Origin: Halorientalis sp. LT38
GTDB taxonomy: Archaea; Halobacteriota; Halobacteria; Halobacteriales; Haloarculaceae
DNA length: 64,000 nt
Reading direction: 5' to 3'
NCBI RefSeq assembly: GCF_037031225.1
Contig: NZ_JAYEZN010000001.1
Span: 1,364,001 to 1,428,000 of the forward strand
Shown: piece by piece, positions 34,367 to 43,236 of the stretch
Numbering within the stretch: the first letter of the stretch is position 1
How the letters are laid out: each line of letters starts with the position of its first letter
Position numbers and translations under genes: made by a program
The notes under the pieces: generated by a model
Told to the model about the DNA's origin: nothing
The model's input: only the letters and a program-made list of their open reading frames with translations
The model's database searches: none

Positions 34367-34440
34367 TGGGTTCGGGCGGATTCGAACCACCGACCTCGGC
34401 CTTGTAAAGGCCGCGTCATAACCGACTAGACCACGAACCC
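34367..34440 (-). tRNA. tRNA-Val (anticodon UAC)
   Basis: A 74-base cloverleaf: acceptor GGGTTCG/CGAACCC with discriminator A, anticodon stem CGGCC/GGCCG around TTTACAA giving UAC, T arm GGTGG-TTCGAAT-CCGCC. No intron. Its 3' end faces the mcrBC and integrase-remnant block, the usual orientation for an integrative element target, although no duplicate of the 3' end was seen by eye further left. Confidence 0.96.
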
Positions 34441-34526
34441 GTATTCGAGGGAAACCCACGCCGAAGAATAACCCTTACTGTCTCGGTCGACAGCCTTACC
34501 TCGCCGAACCGCCACCCCTCGACAAC

Positions 34527-35030
34527 ATGGCGTCGAAGGCCGTCTACACGATCACGGCTGGCCTGCTCCTCATCCTCGCGGTCGGCGTGGCCCTCCAGTT
34601 CGGCGTCCTCGACTCCACCCTGGAGCCGGGCGACTACGAGAACACGACGGTCACCGTCGCCGAGGCCAACGGCACGACACTCGCGACCGTCGACGTCCGT
34701 ATCGCCGACACCGACCGGAAGCGCTACGTCGGCCTCAGCCAGACCGAGAGTCTCGATCCCGGCGAGGGGATGCTGTTCGTCCACGACGGAGTCGACACGC
34801 ACGGCTACGTGATGCGGGACATGGCCTTCCCGCTCGACATCATCTTCGTCGCCCCTGACGGCACGATCACGAGGATTCACCACGCCGACCCGGAACCGGA
34901 CGCGAGCGGGGAGGATCTCACCCGCTACGAGGGCCGCGGGAAGTACGTCCTGGAGGTCCCGCGTGGGTACGCGAACGAAACGGGGATAGAGGAAGGTGAC
35001 GCAGTCGAGATTCCCGACGGCGTGGCCTGA
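34527..35030 (+). CDS. DUF192 family exported/membrane-anchored protein
   Basis: A 167-residue DUF192 protein with one N-terminal transmembrane segment (about residues 7-27, no lipobox) and the DUF192 core: KRYVGLSQTESLDPGEGMLFV, RDMAFPLDIIFV and KYVLEVPRGYANETGIEEGD. The cysteine-free core faces outside. The biochemical role of the family is unknown. The next gene is a lipoprotein version of the same domain, so this is a tandem duplication with different anchoring. Confidence 0.88.
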   Translation: MASKAVYTITAGLLLILAVGVALQFGVLDSTLEPGDYENTTVTVAEANGTTLATVDVRIADTDRKRYVGLSQTESLDPGEGMLFVHDGVDTHGYVMRDMAFPLDIIFVAPDGTITRIHHADPEPDASGEDLTRYEGRGKYVLEVPRGYANETGIEEGDAVEIPDGVA

Positions 35031-35084
35031 TGGGAGCGCCACTCCGACCGCACGATTTATTCTGGCCGGCGTGGATTTCCCGCC

Positions 35085-35732
35085 GTGTCACGGAACGTTC
35101 TCGTCGCGCTGGCGGTGGTGGGGTCGCTCCTCCTGGCCGGCTGCGCCGGTGACCCGGTCGGGACGTCGCCGACGACCACGCCCGCGGACGCGGGGAGCAC
35201 GTCGGGGGAACAGGAAACGACCACGGCTCCGACGCCGGACGGTGAAACGAGGACCACCGACGCTGGCGGTCCCACGCAGGGGACGGAAAACGAGTCGCGG
35301 CCGCAGGTGACGCTGCGGGACGCGAACGGCACCCGACTGGGAATTGTGACCGTGATGGTCTCTGACACCGGGAGCGAGCGCTACACTGGTCTCAGTGAAA
35401 CGGAAGACCTCAACGAGAGCGAGGGGATGCTGTTCGTCTACGACTCGCCCCAGCGGGACGCGGCGTACGTCATGCGGGACATGGCCTTCCCGCTGGACAT
35501 CGTCTTCGTCGCCCCCAACGGCACGATCACGACGATCCACCACGCCGAGACCGAACCCGGCGAGAGCGGCGGCGAACTCACCCGCTATCCGGGCGACGGG
35601 CAGTACGTGCTGGAGGTGAACCGCGGCTACGCCAACCGGACCGGCCTCGGGGTCGGGGACACGGTCGAGATCCCGGCCGCGATCGCCACCTCCGACGCGA
35701 CGCCCACGCCGACGGCCGGCGGCGGGGAGTAG
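35085..35732 (+). CDS. DUF192 family lipoprotein
   Basis: A 215-residue paralogue of the preceding gene. It begins with GTG at 35085 because that start gives a lipobox (SLLLAGC, about residue 20) after a hydrophobic stretch. A Thr/Asp/Gly-rich linker (about 22-75) leads to the DUF192 core with GLSETEDLNESEGMLFV and MRDMAFPLDIVFV. Over the core the two proteins are nearly identical, and the DNA is also closely similar, indicating a recent duplication or gene conversion. Confidence 0.85.
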   Translation: MSRNVLVALAVVGSLLLAGCAGDPVGTSPTTTPADAGSTSGEQETTTAPTPDGETRTTDAGGPTQGTENESRPQVTLRDANGTRLGIVTVMVSDTGSERYTGLSETEDLNESEGMLFVYDSPQRDAAYVMRDMAFPLDIVFVAPNGTITTIHHAETEPGESGGELTRYPGDGQYVLEVNRGYANRTGLGVGDTVEIPAAIATSDATPTPTAGGGE

Positions 35733-35801
35733 CAGGGAGCCGGACCGCCGTCACAGCCCGCAGGCGACGGTCTTTTGCGCTGGCGGGCCGTGGAACCGCT
35801 G

Positions 35802-37730
35802 ATGGAATTCGGCGCCGCCGAGACCGAGGACGATCCGTTCGAGGAGGCCCGCGAGCGCGCCGAGAACCCCATGCGCCGGCTGTTCGCCGAGTACGGCCGC
35901 GAGAACCGATCGTGGTTCCTCGTCGGCCTCTTCGGCAGCGTCGTCGCCCGCGTGCTCGACCTCCTCCCGCCGGTTCTTTTGGGACTGGCAGTCGACGCCA
36001 TCCTCCGCAACGACAAGTCCTTCACCTTGCTTTTGGTCCCCGACGCATGGATCCCGGCGACCCAGGAAGGCAAGCTCTTCCTGACTGTCGGCCTGATCGC
36101 CGGTGCGTTCTTCATTGGCGCGGCCTTCCACTGGGTGCGCAACTGGGGGTGGAACGGCTTCGCCCAGCAGATCCAGCACGACATCCGCACCGACACGTAC
36201 GACAAGATGCAGCGCCTGGACATGGACTTCTTCGCCGACAAGCAGACCGGCGAGATGATGTCGATCCTCTCGAACGACGTCAACCGGTTAGAGAACTTCC
36301 TCAACGACGGGATGAACTCCGCGTTCCGCCTGGGCGTCATGGTGATCGGGATCGCGGCCATCCTCTTCTGGATCAACTGGCAACTCGCCGTCATCGCGCT
36401 GGTCCCCGTTCCGCTCATCGCCTACTTCACCTACCGGTTCATCCGCACGATCCAGCCGAAATACGCCGAAGTCCGCTCCTCGGTCGGGCAGGTCAACTCC
36501 CGGCTGGAGAACAACCTCGGAGGCATCCAGGTCATCAAGAGCGCCAACACCGAGGGCTACGAATCGGACCGCGTCGAGGACGTCTCGCGGGACTACTTCG
36601 ACGCCAACTGGGACGCCATCGATACCCGGATCAAGTTCTTCCCCGGCCTGCGGATCATCTCCGGGGTCGGCTTCGTCCTCACCTTCGCCGTCGGCGGGTT
36701 CTGGGTGCTCAACGGCCCGCCCGGTCCCTTCACCGATCGGCTGTACGTCGGCGAGTTCGTCACCTTCATCCTGCTCAACCAGCGGTTCATCTGGCCGATG
36801 GCCCAGTTCGGGCAAATCATCAACATGTACCAGCGCGCCCGCGCTTCCTCCGAGCGCATCTTCGGCCTGATGGACACGCCGGCCCGCATCGCGGCGGATC
36901 CGGACGCCGAGGAACTGGTCCTCGACGACGGCCGCGTCGAGTACGAAGACGTGACCTTCGCTTATGACTCGGAGGACGAGCCGGTCCTCGAAGACGTCTC
37001 CTTCGAGGTGGACGGCGGCGAGACGTTCGCCCTCGTCGGCCCGACCGGCGCGGGGAAATCGACAGTATTGAAACTCCTGATGCGGATGTACGACGTCGAC
37101 GAGGGGGCCATCCGCGTCGACGGGCAGGACGTCCGGGACGTGACGATTCCGAGTCTCCGCGAGGCCATCGGCTACGTCAGCCAGGAGACGTTCCTGTTCT
37201 ACGGCACGGTCGCGGAGAACATCCAGTACGGCTCCTTCGACGCCGACCGCGAAGCCGTGATCGAGGCGGCCAAACGAGCCGAGGCCCACGAGTTCATCCG
37301 GAATCTCCCCGAGGGCTACGACACCGAGGTCGGCGAGCGCGGGGTCAAACTCTCGGGCGGTCAGCGCCAGCGCATCGCCATCGCCCGGGCGATCCTCAAG
37401 GACCCCGAGATCCTCGTGCTGGACGAAGCGACCAGCGACGTGGACACCGAGACGGAGATGCTCATCCAGCGCTCGCTCGATCGCCTGGCCGAGGACCGCA
37501 CGACCTTCGCCATCGCCCACCGCCTGTCGACCATCAAGGACGCAGACCGGATCGTCGTCGTCGAGGACGGACGGATCGTCGAACGCGGCACCCACGGGGA
37601 TTTGCTGGCCGAAAACGGCCTGTACGCCAACCTCTGGGCGGTGCAGGCCGGCGAGATCGAGGAGCTCCCCGAGGAGTTCGTCGAGCGGGCGACCGAGCGC
37701 CGGGCGCAGACCGAGACGGGCGACGATTGA
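35802..37730 (+). CDS. ABC exporter, fused permease-ATPase
   Basis: A 642-residue half-transporter that would act as a homodimer. It has six transmembrane spans in the first 350 residues with the intracellular coupling helix region QRLDMDFFADKQTGEMMSIL, then an ATPase with Walker A GPTGAGKST (about residue 413), signature LSGGQRQR (about 516), Walker B ILVLDEATSDVD (about 537) and H-loop AHRL (about 571). The ATG at 35802 is preferred to a TTG at 35775. The exported substrate (lipid, peptide or drug) cannot be told from the sequence. Confidence 0.92.
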   Translation: MEFGAAETEDDPFEEARERAENPMRRLFAEYGRENRSWFLVGLFGSVVARVLDLLPPVLLGLAVDAILRNDKSFTLLLVPDAWIPATQEGKLFLTVGLIAGAFFIGAAFHWVRNWGWNGFAQQIQHDIRTDTYDKMQRLDMDFFADKQTGEMMSILSNDVNRLENFLNDGMNSAFRLGVMVIGIAAILFWINWQLAVIALVPVPLIAYFTYRFIRTIQPKYAEVRSSVGQVNSRLENNLGGIQVIKSANTEGYESDRVEDVSRDYFDANWDAIDTRIKFFPGLRIISGVGFVLTFAVGGFWVLNGPPGPFTDRLYVGEFVTFILLNQRFIWPMAQFGQIINMYQRARASSERIFGLMDTPARIAADPDAEELVLDDGRVEYEDVTFAYDSEDEPVLEDVSFEVDGGETFALVGPTGAGKSTVLKLLMRMYDVDEGAIRVDGQDVRDVTIPSLREAIGYVSQETFLFYGTVAENIQYGSFDADREAVIEAAKRAEAHEFIRNLPEGYDTEVGERGVKLSGGQRQRIAIARAILKDPEILVLDEATSDVDTETEMLIQRSLDRLAEDRTTFAIAHRLSTIKDADRIVVVEDGRIVERGTHGDLLAENGLYANLWAVQAGEIEELPEEFVERATERRAQTETGDD

Positions 37731-37811
37731 TCCGTGCGGACCGTTCCGATTCGGAACGGTCCAAACTGCGGTCGGCGTCCGGAGGACGACGACTGAGAAG
37801 GAGCGACCGTT

Positions 37812-38162
37812 TCAGACCCGCCCGACGAACGTCGCGTCGGCGGAGGTGCGACCCTTGTTGAACGAGAGGACTTTGGCGCGGATCACCTCGCCCTCGGAGA
37901 GGGAGTCGGGGACGTCCTCGGTGAACAGGACGAACCCCTCGACCTTGCCGACGGCGACGCGCTCGCCGGAGTGGTGGTCTGTGAACTCGCTGACCCCGAA
38001 CTCGTAGGTCTCGCCGAGTTCCACCGGCGGTTCGCGTTCCTGGGCGGCCTCGTGGGCGCGTTTCGACGCACTCGCGCTCGACGAGCGTCGCCGGAGGAGG
38101 GCGATCAACAGCAGGAAGACGACGACGGCCGCGGCGCCGGCCCCGACGAAGAGGTACTCCAT
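37812..38162 (-). CDS. Membrane-anchored TRAM domain protein
   Basis: A 116-residue protein with a single N-terminal membrane segment (about residues 3-24), a short basic linker, and a C-terminal TRAM domain (about 50-116: LGETYEFGVSEF, VGKVEGFVLFTED, GEVIRAKVLSFNKGRTSADATFVGR). TRAM is a small RNA-binding beta-barrel found in tRNA modification enzymes and archaeal stand-alone RNA chaperones. Anchoring to the membrane would localise RNA binding there; the partner is unknown. Confidence 0.85.
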   Translation of the reverse strand: MEYLFVGAGAAAVVVFLLLIALLRRRSSSASASKRAHEAAQEREPPVELGETYEFGVSEFTDHHSGERVAVGKVEGFVLFTEDVPDSLSEGEVIRAKVLSFNKGRTSADATFVGRV

Positions 38163-38268
38163 ACCCCCTCACAGCGAGCGCCGGGGGTTATAGCTTGGTG
38201 GCTCGGTACGGGGTGGCCCCGTCCGTGCTGAGGCAGGCTTACGTGCCCGCCGTCCGAGAGGTCCGGTA

Positions 38269-39018
38269 ATGCGACTCGCCGAGGCCACCTGGACCGACGC
38301 GGACGCCGCCGACGCCGAGTTGGCGGTGCTCCCCGTCGGCAGCACCGAACAGCACGGCCCCCACGCGCCGCTGGGAACCGACGTCTTGACCGCCGAAGCC
38401 ATCGCCGAGGCCGGCGCGGAATCCTACGAGGACGAGACCGGCGACCCGGTGATCGTCGCCCCGCCGATCCCCGTCGGCGTCGCCGAGGAGCACCGGCAGT
38501 TCACCGGGACGCTCTGGGTCGGCGAGGACGCCTTCCGGGACTACGTCCGCGAGACCGTCGAGAGCCTCCAGTCCCACGGTTGGGAGCGAGTCGTGATCGT
38601 CAACGGCCACGGCGGCAACGTCCACGCGCTCCGGGAGGTCTGTGCCCGGCTCACCCGCCAGACCGACGGGTTCGCCGTATCCTTCACCTGGTTCGACGCC
38701 GTCGATCCGGCGGACGTGGAGATGGGCCACGGCGGGCCGGTGGAGACGAGCGCGCTCCGACATCTCCATCCGGAACTGGTCGCGGAGGATCGGCTCGACG
38801 ACGCTGCGGCCGGTGCCGCCGACGGCTGGGGCGAGTGGCAAAGCGGGACCAATCTGGCCTACGACAGCGCGGAGTTCAGCGAGAACGGGGCGGTGGGCGA
38901 CCCCCGCGAGGGGGACGCCGACCTGGGCGAGCGACTGGTCGACGAAGCCGTCGACGCGCTGACGGCGCTACTCGATCGGGTGGCGGACCGGGACACCGGA
39001 CTGCCCGAGCACCGCTAG
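38269..39018 (+). CDS. Creatininase family amidohydrolase
   Basis: A 249-residue metal amidohydrolase. Metal ligands are all visible: Glu and His in GSTEQHGPHAPLGTD (about residues 24-38), His in NGHGGN (about 110) and Glu in HGGPVETSAL (about 160). The family includes creatininase and ArfB, the formamide hydrolase of archaeal riboflavin and F420 biosynthesis. Because creatinine use is unlikely and cofGH are in this genome region, ArfB-like deformylation is a good candidate but not established. Confidence 0.88.
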   Translation: MRLAEATWTDADAADAELAVLPVGSTEQHGPHAPLGTDVLTAEAIAEAGAESYEDETGDPVIVAPPIPVGVAEEHRQFTGTLWVGEDAFRDYVRETVESLQSHGWERVVIVNGHGGNVHALREVCARLTRQTDGFAVSFTWFDAVDPADVEMGHGGPVETSALRHLHPELVAEDRLDDAAAGAADGWGEWQSGTNLAYDSAEFSENGAVGDPREGDADLGERLVDEAVDALTALLDRVADRDTGLPEHR

Positions 39019-39500
39019 TCCGCGGCTTCGGCCTCTTCGGCCTCGGCGTCCGCGTCGGCTTCGGCGTCGGCGTCTGCCTCCGCGTCAGCCTCCTCGTCTC
39101 CTTCTGCTGCGGCGTGGGCGTCGTCGAGCGCGCCGCGGAGTTCGGGGACGGTGCTGGCGAGGTCGCTCACCTGCTCGTGGGCGTCCTCGATGTCCTCGAA
39201 GACGTCGTCGAGGGCCTCGATCTGGGCGGCGAGGTCGTCGGCGTCCTCGAAGGCGCCGGCGCGTTCGCCCATCGTGTACCACTTCTTGGCGTCGGTCAGG
39301 TGGTCCGCGGCGTCGCCGGGATCGAGCGCCGAGCGGAGGCCGTTGAGCACGCCCAGGGTGTTGTCGGCGTCGACGTCCCAGATGGCGTCGCCCTCGGGCA
39401 GGGACTCGCGGGCCTTCGCGAGCGATTCCTCGACGTCCTCGCGCATCTCGGAGGCCGCCTCGTCGAACAGGTCGTCGTCGTCCAGAGTCGTCTGACCCAT
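39015..39500 (-). CDS. DUF5790-like haloarchaeal protein
   Basis: A 161-residue very acidic protein. It begins MGQTTLDDDDLFDEA, has a helical centre with LGVLNGLRSAL and DAKKWYTMGERAGAFEDADDLA, and ends in a tail of alternating Ala, Asp and Glu (about residues 136-161) that is encoded by a short repetitive GCN/GAN tract. The conserved centre matches a family widespread in haloarchaea, from memory DUF5790, with unknown function. It overlaps the creatininase 3' end by 4 bases in convergent orientation. Confidence 0.75.
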   Translation of the reverse strand: MGQTTLDDDDLFDEAASEMREDVEESLAKARESLPEGDAIWDVDADNTLGVLNGLRSALDPGDAADHLTDAKKWYTMGERAGAFEDADDLAAQIEALDDVFEDIEDAHEQVSDLASTVPELRGALDDAHAAAEGDEEADAEADADAEADADAEAEEAEAAD

Positions 39501-39616
39501 ACCCACCGATTCGACGCGTGTGGGTATAAAAACCCGCCCGAAAGTGAAAGTGAAACCGGCCGACGGCGAGGGGGCCGGATTCGGGGGCGGAGATATACCG
39601 GCCCGGCCGCCGCCGG

Positions 39617-40615
39617 TCACTCCCGGATCGCCGCGCGCCGCTCCGGGATCAGGTCGAGGTCGGCGTCGGTGTCGCCCAGGACCAGAAGCGCGTAGTACCG
39701 CAGGAACGTCTGGAGCGGGACCTGGACGAGCGCTGCCACCGCGATCACGAGGAGGACGAAGACGACCCCGAGGATGCCGAGGACTGCGATCACTGGGATC
39801 GTGAAGGCCGTCCCGCCGACGAAGAAGGCGACCAGACCCACGACGAGGAAGGGGATCGCGATGAGGACGGCGGCGATCCCGGTCACCGTCGCGGCGAGGA
39901 CGCCGATCACGATCGAGAGGAAGAACTTCACGAGCACGTACGCGGCGTACTGCCCGAGGTTGCCCCGCAGCGTCGCGGCGAAGCGTCGCCACGCGCCGAG
40001 GATCGAGCCCTCGCCCAGCACTGCGGTCGGAACGACGAAGTCCACGGTGAACCCGTCGAGCAGGGCGACGAGGGGGAGCAAGATCACGAGCAAGGGAAGG
40101 ACCAGGAAGAGGGCGGAGAGGACCTGCTCGTCGGTCCACTCCGTCACGGTGCCGGACGGGCCGGCGACGAAGACCACGCCGAGCACGATCCCGACCGCGA
40201 CGGCGAACAGCGCCAGGCGGAACAGGAACAGTCGCAGGCCGGCCCCCAGGTACCGGCGCGTGTACCGTCGGACGTGAACCGCTTCTTCACGGAGGGACTC
40301 GACGAGGACGAACTCCATGATCGAGGCGAGCAGGCCGAAGAGGACGGCGAGCAGCGCGATCGCCGCGACGACCACGGCGATCACGAGGACGAAATCGTCC
40401 GGGAGCGGGTCGGGGAACTCCGAGGGGGGCGAGGTCTGGACCCCGCCGTTCGAGGCGCCCGAGCCGGCGTTGAACGGGGCGTTCATACCGAAGCCGCTGG
40501 CGACGAAGAAGGCGACGACGGCGAGTCTGAGCCACCGGGAGCGATCGACCGGGAACAGGAACTCGCGTGCCGCCTCGACAGCGTCACCGACGTCGTCGAC
40601 CGCGTGGAGGGACAT
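39617..40615 (-). CDS. Polytopic membrane protein of unknown function (DUF7544-like)
   Basis: A 332-residue membrane protein with a soluble N-terminus (MSLHAVDDVGDAVEAAREFL) followed by about six hydrophobic spans, with a Gly/Ser/Asn-rich loop after the first one. The layout matches a widespread haloarchaeal family of unknown function. The Met at 40615 is favoured because the family usually begins with this amphipathic segment. Neighbours give no functional hint. Confidence 0.72.
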   Translation of the reverse strand: MSLHAVDDVGDAVEAAREFLFPVDRSRWLRLAVVAFFVASGFGMNAPFNAGSGASNGGVQTSPPSEFPDPLPDDFVLVIAVVVAAIALLAVLFGLLASIMEFVLVESLREEAVHVRRYTRRYLGAGLRLFLFRLALFAVAVGIVLGVVFVAGPSGTVTEWTDEQVLSALFLVLPLLVILLPLVALLDGFTVDFVVPTAVLGEGSILGAWRRFAATLRGNLGQYAAYVLVKFFLSIVIGVLAATVTGIAAVLIAIPFLVVGLVAFFVGGTAFTIPVIAVLGILGVVFVLLVIAVAALVQVPLQTFLRYYALLVLGDTDADLDLIPERRAAIRE

Positions 40616-40687
40616 ATCAGCTCGTTTGCGGACCGGCCACATCGTTCTTTCGCCGGTCTGTTGGGACTGTGCCCGCCTCCCCGGCGA

Positions 40688-41035
40688 TCACTCCTCGACG
40701 TCGACCAGTGACATGAGGGGGTAGCCGTCTTCCATCTCCATGCGTGCGCGAACGGTGTGGCCCTCGTAGTCGACGCGGATCTCGACGTCGAGGAAGCGGC
40801 CGGTGAGCTCGGTGTAGTCGGCGGGGCCGTCTGCCAGCGCCGATTCGAGTTCGTCGGTCAGCACGTCGACGGTCACCGACTCGCAGTAGGGCTGGTTCTC
40901 GATGGATTCCGCCATGGCGCGAGCCAGCGAGTCGGCGCTGTCGGGGCTCACGGGCGTGCCGGCGAACTGGTGGTACAGGGAGCCGAACTTGATGCCCGCC
41001 TCGAAACAGGCGGTCTGGGCGTCCGTCGGGTCCAT
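40688..41035 (-). CDS. mptD: Archaeal dihydroneopterin aldolase, MptD-like
   Basis: A 115-residue protein matching the archaeal MptD family, which cleaves dihydroneopterin (or its phosphate) to 6-hydroxymethyl-dihydropterin for pterin and folate cofactors. Conserved pieces are FEAGIKFGSLYHQFAGTPVS (as the N-terminal motif), IENQPYCESVTVD, YTELTGRFLDVEI and YPLMSLVDVEE. It is unrelated in fold to bacterial FolB. It is divergent from the aIF2-beta gene. Confidence 0.85.
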   Translation of the reverse strand: MDPTDAQTACFEAGIKFGSLYHQFAGTPVSPDSADSLARAMAESIENQPYCESVTVDVLTDELESALADGPADYTELTGRFLDVEIRVDYEGHTVRARMEMEDGYPLMSLVDVEE

Positions 41036-41162
41036 ACCGGCGTGGGGACCGGGACGGGCAAGTGTGTTCCGACGGGAGCGTCGGCCGAGTACCGGGGGGC
41101 CTGCCGTGCCTCGCTACGGTCCACCACGGAACGCATTTAGGTGTCGGCCGACTCCGGACGGT

Positions 41163-41777
41163 ATGGACTACGATGTCGCGCTCGACCGCGCCTACGAGGC
41201 GCTGCCCGAGCGAACCGCGAGCCAGAAGCGACTGCAGATCCCCGACCCGGCGGCCCAGGAAGACGGTGCGTTCACCCGGCTGACGAACCTGAAATCCATC
41301 GCGGACGCGCTCTCGCGGGACGCGGAGCACGTCCACCGCTACGTCCAGCGGGAGTTCGGGACCAGCGGCCAGTTCGACGGCGACCGGAGCCGCTACAACG
41401 GGACCTTCTCCGCCGGCGACTTCGAGGCCGTCCTCGACGCCTACGCCGAGGAGTACGTCGTCTGTTCGGAGTGTGGCCTGCCGGACACCAAACTGACGAC
41501 CGAGGACCGCACCCAGATGCTGCGCTGTGAGGCCTGCGGGGCCTTCCGCCCGGTCGACAAGCGCTCGACGAAGTCCTCGAGTTCGTCGACCACCGCCACC
41601 CTCGAAGAGGGCGAGACCTACCAGGTCAAGATCACCGGCATGGGCCGGAAGGGCGACGGCGTCGCCGAGAAGGGCAAGTACCGCATCTTCGTCCCCGGCA
41701 CGAGCGAGGGCGACGTGGTGCAGGTCTACATCGACAACATCAGCGGGACGCTGGCCTTCGCCCGCCCGGTCCAGTAA
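41163..41777 (+). CDS. Translation initiation factor aIF2 subunit beta with TRAM domain
   Basis: A 204-residue subunit of the initiation factor that carries Met-tRNAi to the small ribosomal subunit. The core has RLTNLKSIADALSRDAEHVHRYVQREF, and a zinc ribbon CSECGLPDT with the second pair CEACG (about residues 102-125). A C-terminal TRAM domain (about 145-204, GMGRKGDGVAEKGKYRIFVP) is fused, as usual in haloarchaea. The start at 41163 follows the normal N-terminus MDYDVALDRAYEAL; an in-frame extension to 40902 is not conserved. Confidence 0.93.
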   Translation: MDYDVALDRAYEALPERTASQKRLQIPDPAAQEDGAFTRLTNLKSIADALSRDAEHVHRYVQREFGTSGQFDGDRSRYNGTFSAGDFEAVLDAYAEEYVVCSECGLPDTKLTTEDRTQMLRCEACGAFRPVDKRSTKSSSSSTTATLEEGETYQVKITGMGRKGDGVAEKGKYRIFVPGTSEGDVVQVYIDNISGTLAFARPVQ

Positions 41778-41845
41778 GCAGTTACCGATCCGAAAGGTCG
41801 CGAACCGCATCTTACTTACTGACGCCGTCGCTGAGGTTCACTCGA

Positions 41846-42625
41846 ATGGACGACCCGGTTTTGCTCACGGGTGCGGGCGGACGCGTCGGCGAGGCCATCC
41901 TGCGCGGCCTCGGCGAGACTTACGACTGGCGGCTCTTGCTCCACAGCCCGCCCGACGAGGAACCGGACCACGAGTACCTCGTCGGCGACGTGATCGACGA
42001 GGAGACGGTCCGGGAAGCCGTCGAGGGGGTCGGTGCGATCATCCACCTCGCGGGCGACCCGCGTCCCTCCGCGCCGTGGAAGAGCGTCCTCTCGAACAAC
42101 ATCGACGGGACCCAGAAGATGTACGAGGCGGCCGTCGAGGCGGACGTCCAAAGGTTCGTCTACGCCTCCTCGAACCACGCCGTCGGCGCGTTCGAGACCG
42201 ACGAGCGCACCCCCGAGATGTACCGCACCGACGACGACTACCGCTTGGACGGCACGGAACTGCCCCGCCCCGGCAACCTCTATGGCGTCTCGAAGGCCAC
42301 CGGCGAGGTCCTGGGCCGGTACTACCACGACGAACACGGTATCAAGGTCTGTAACGTCCGGATCGGCAACCTGACGGAGGGCCACCCACCGATCGACTAC
42401 GAGCGTGGCCAGGCCATGTGGCTCTCCTACCCCGACTGCGCCCACCTCCACGAGCGCACCCTCGAAGCCGACTACGAGTACGAGATCGTATACGGAATTT
42501 CGGACAACGACCGGAAGTACTACTCCCTGACGCGCGCCAAGGAAGTTCTCGGCTACGACCCGCAGGACAACTCCGCCGAGTGGGAGGGCGACGAACACGT
42601 CGCCGACTACGAGCGGAAAGTCTAA
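41846..42625 (+). CDS. azf: NAD+-dependent glucose-6-phosphate dehydrogenase, Azf type
   Basis: A 259-residue extended short-chain dehydrogenase. It closely matches the remembered Haloferax archaeal zwischenferment, which starts the oxidative pentose phosphate route with NAD+. Motifs are GAGGRVGEAIL (about residue 8), HLAGDPRPSAPW (about 67), SSNHAVGAFE and the catalytic YGVSK (about 150). The segment ISDNDRKYYSL near the C-terminus is characteristic. Uronate dehydrogenase is the closest alternative. It is convergent with the DUF309 gene, overlapping by 4 bases. Confidence 0.88.
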   Translation: MDDPVLLTGAGGRVGEAILRGLGETYDWRLLLHSPPDEEPDHEYLVGDVIDEETVREAVEGVGAIIHLAGDPRPSAPWKSVLSNNIDGTQKMYEAAVEADVQRFVYASSNHAVGAFETDERTPEMYRTDDDYRLDGTELPRPGNLYGVSKATGEVLGRYYHDEHGIKVCNVRIGNLTEGHPPIDYERGQAMWLSYPDCAHLHERTLEADYEYEIVYGISDNDRKYYSLTRAKEVLGYDPQDNSAEWEGDEHVADYERKV

Positions 42626-43236
42626 AACAGCCCGTCGACGTCTGATTCTCGCCGCTGTCGTCGATCGACGTGTTCGGAGAGCCGCTGGTAGACGATCCCG
42701 CGGTGGGCGGGGTCGCGGACGAAGTCCGTGACGAAGGTGACGAAGGGGCTCGACGGCTGGTCCGCGTCGAGATCACTGCGGGCGTACTCGACGGCGCGGT
42801 CGACGACCGACTCCTCGAAAGGGCCGGCCTCGGCGTACACTGCGGCGGCGACGGCGGTCGACTCGAAGTCCAGATCGGACAGCGCGATCGGCTCGCCGTC
42901 GTACGCGAGTTTCGGGGCCAGGGCGCGTTCGATCCGTTCGGGGTCGGCCGCCAGCGCGGCCAGGTGGGCCCGAACGGCTGTCACGTCCACGCCGCGATAG
43001 CGGTCGGGCAGGTCGGCGAGGTACTCCTGCGCGCTCTCGGCCAGTCCCGTTGCCCCCGCCCAGTTGCGTTGCGTCGCGTGGTGGACCGCGGCGGTGAACT
43101 GGATCAACCCGTGGAGGAATCGCTCGTCGTCGGTCCCCGACTCCAGGTCGAGCCAGCGGTCCTCCCAGGCGTCGTGGGCCTCGTGGTAGTCCCCGGCGTT
43201 GTAGATGGCCAGTCCGGCGCGGAGGACCGTCTCCAT
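42622..43236 (-). CDS. DUF309 domain protein
   Basis: A 204-residue helical protein with the DUF309 signature YHEAHDAWEDRW (about residues 17-28), where His and Glu are probably metal ligands or active residues, followed by FLHGLIQFTAAVHHATQRNWAGATGL. The C-terminal half is longer than the bare domain. Function is unknown. A TATATGGG-containing element on this strand at about 43285-43296 may be its promoter. Confidence 0.82.
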   Translation of the reverse strand: METVLRAGLAIYNAGDYHEAHDAWEDRWLDLESGTDDERFLHGLIQFTAAVHHATQRNWAGATGLAESAQEYLADLPDRYRGVDVTAVRAHLAALAADPERIERALAPKLAYDGEPIALSDLDFESTAVAAAVYAEAGPFEESVVDRAVEYARSDLDADQPSSPFVTFVTDFVRDPAHRGIVYQRLSEHVDRRQRRESDVDGLF

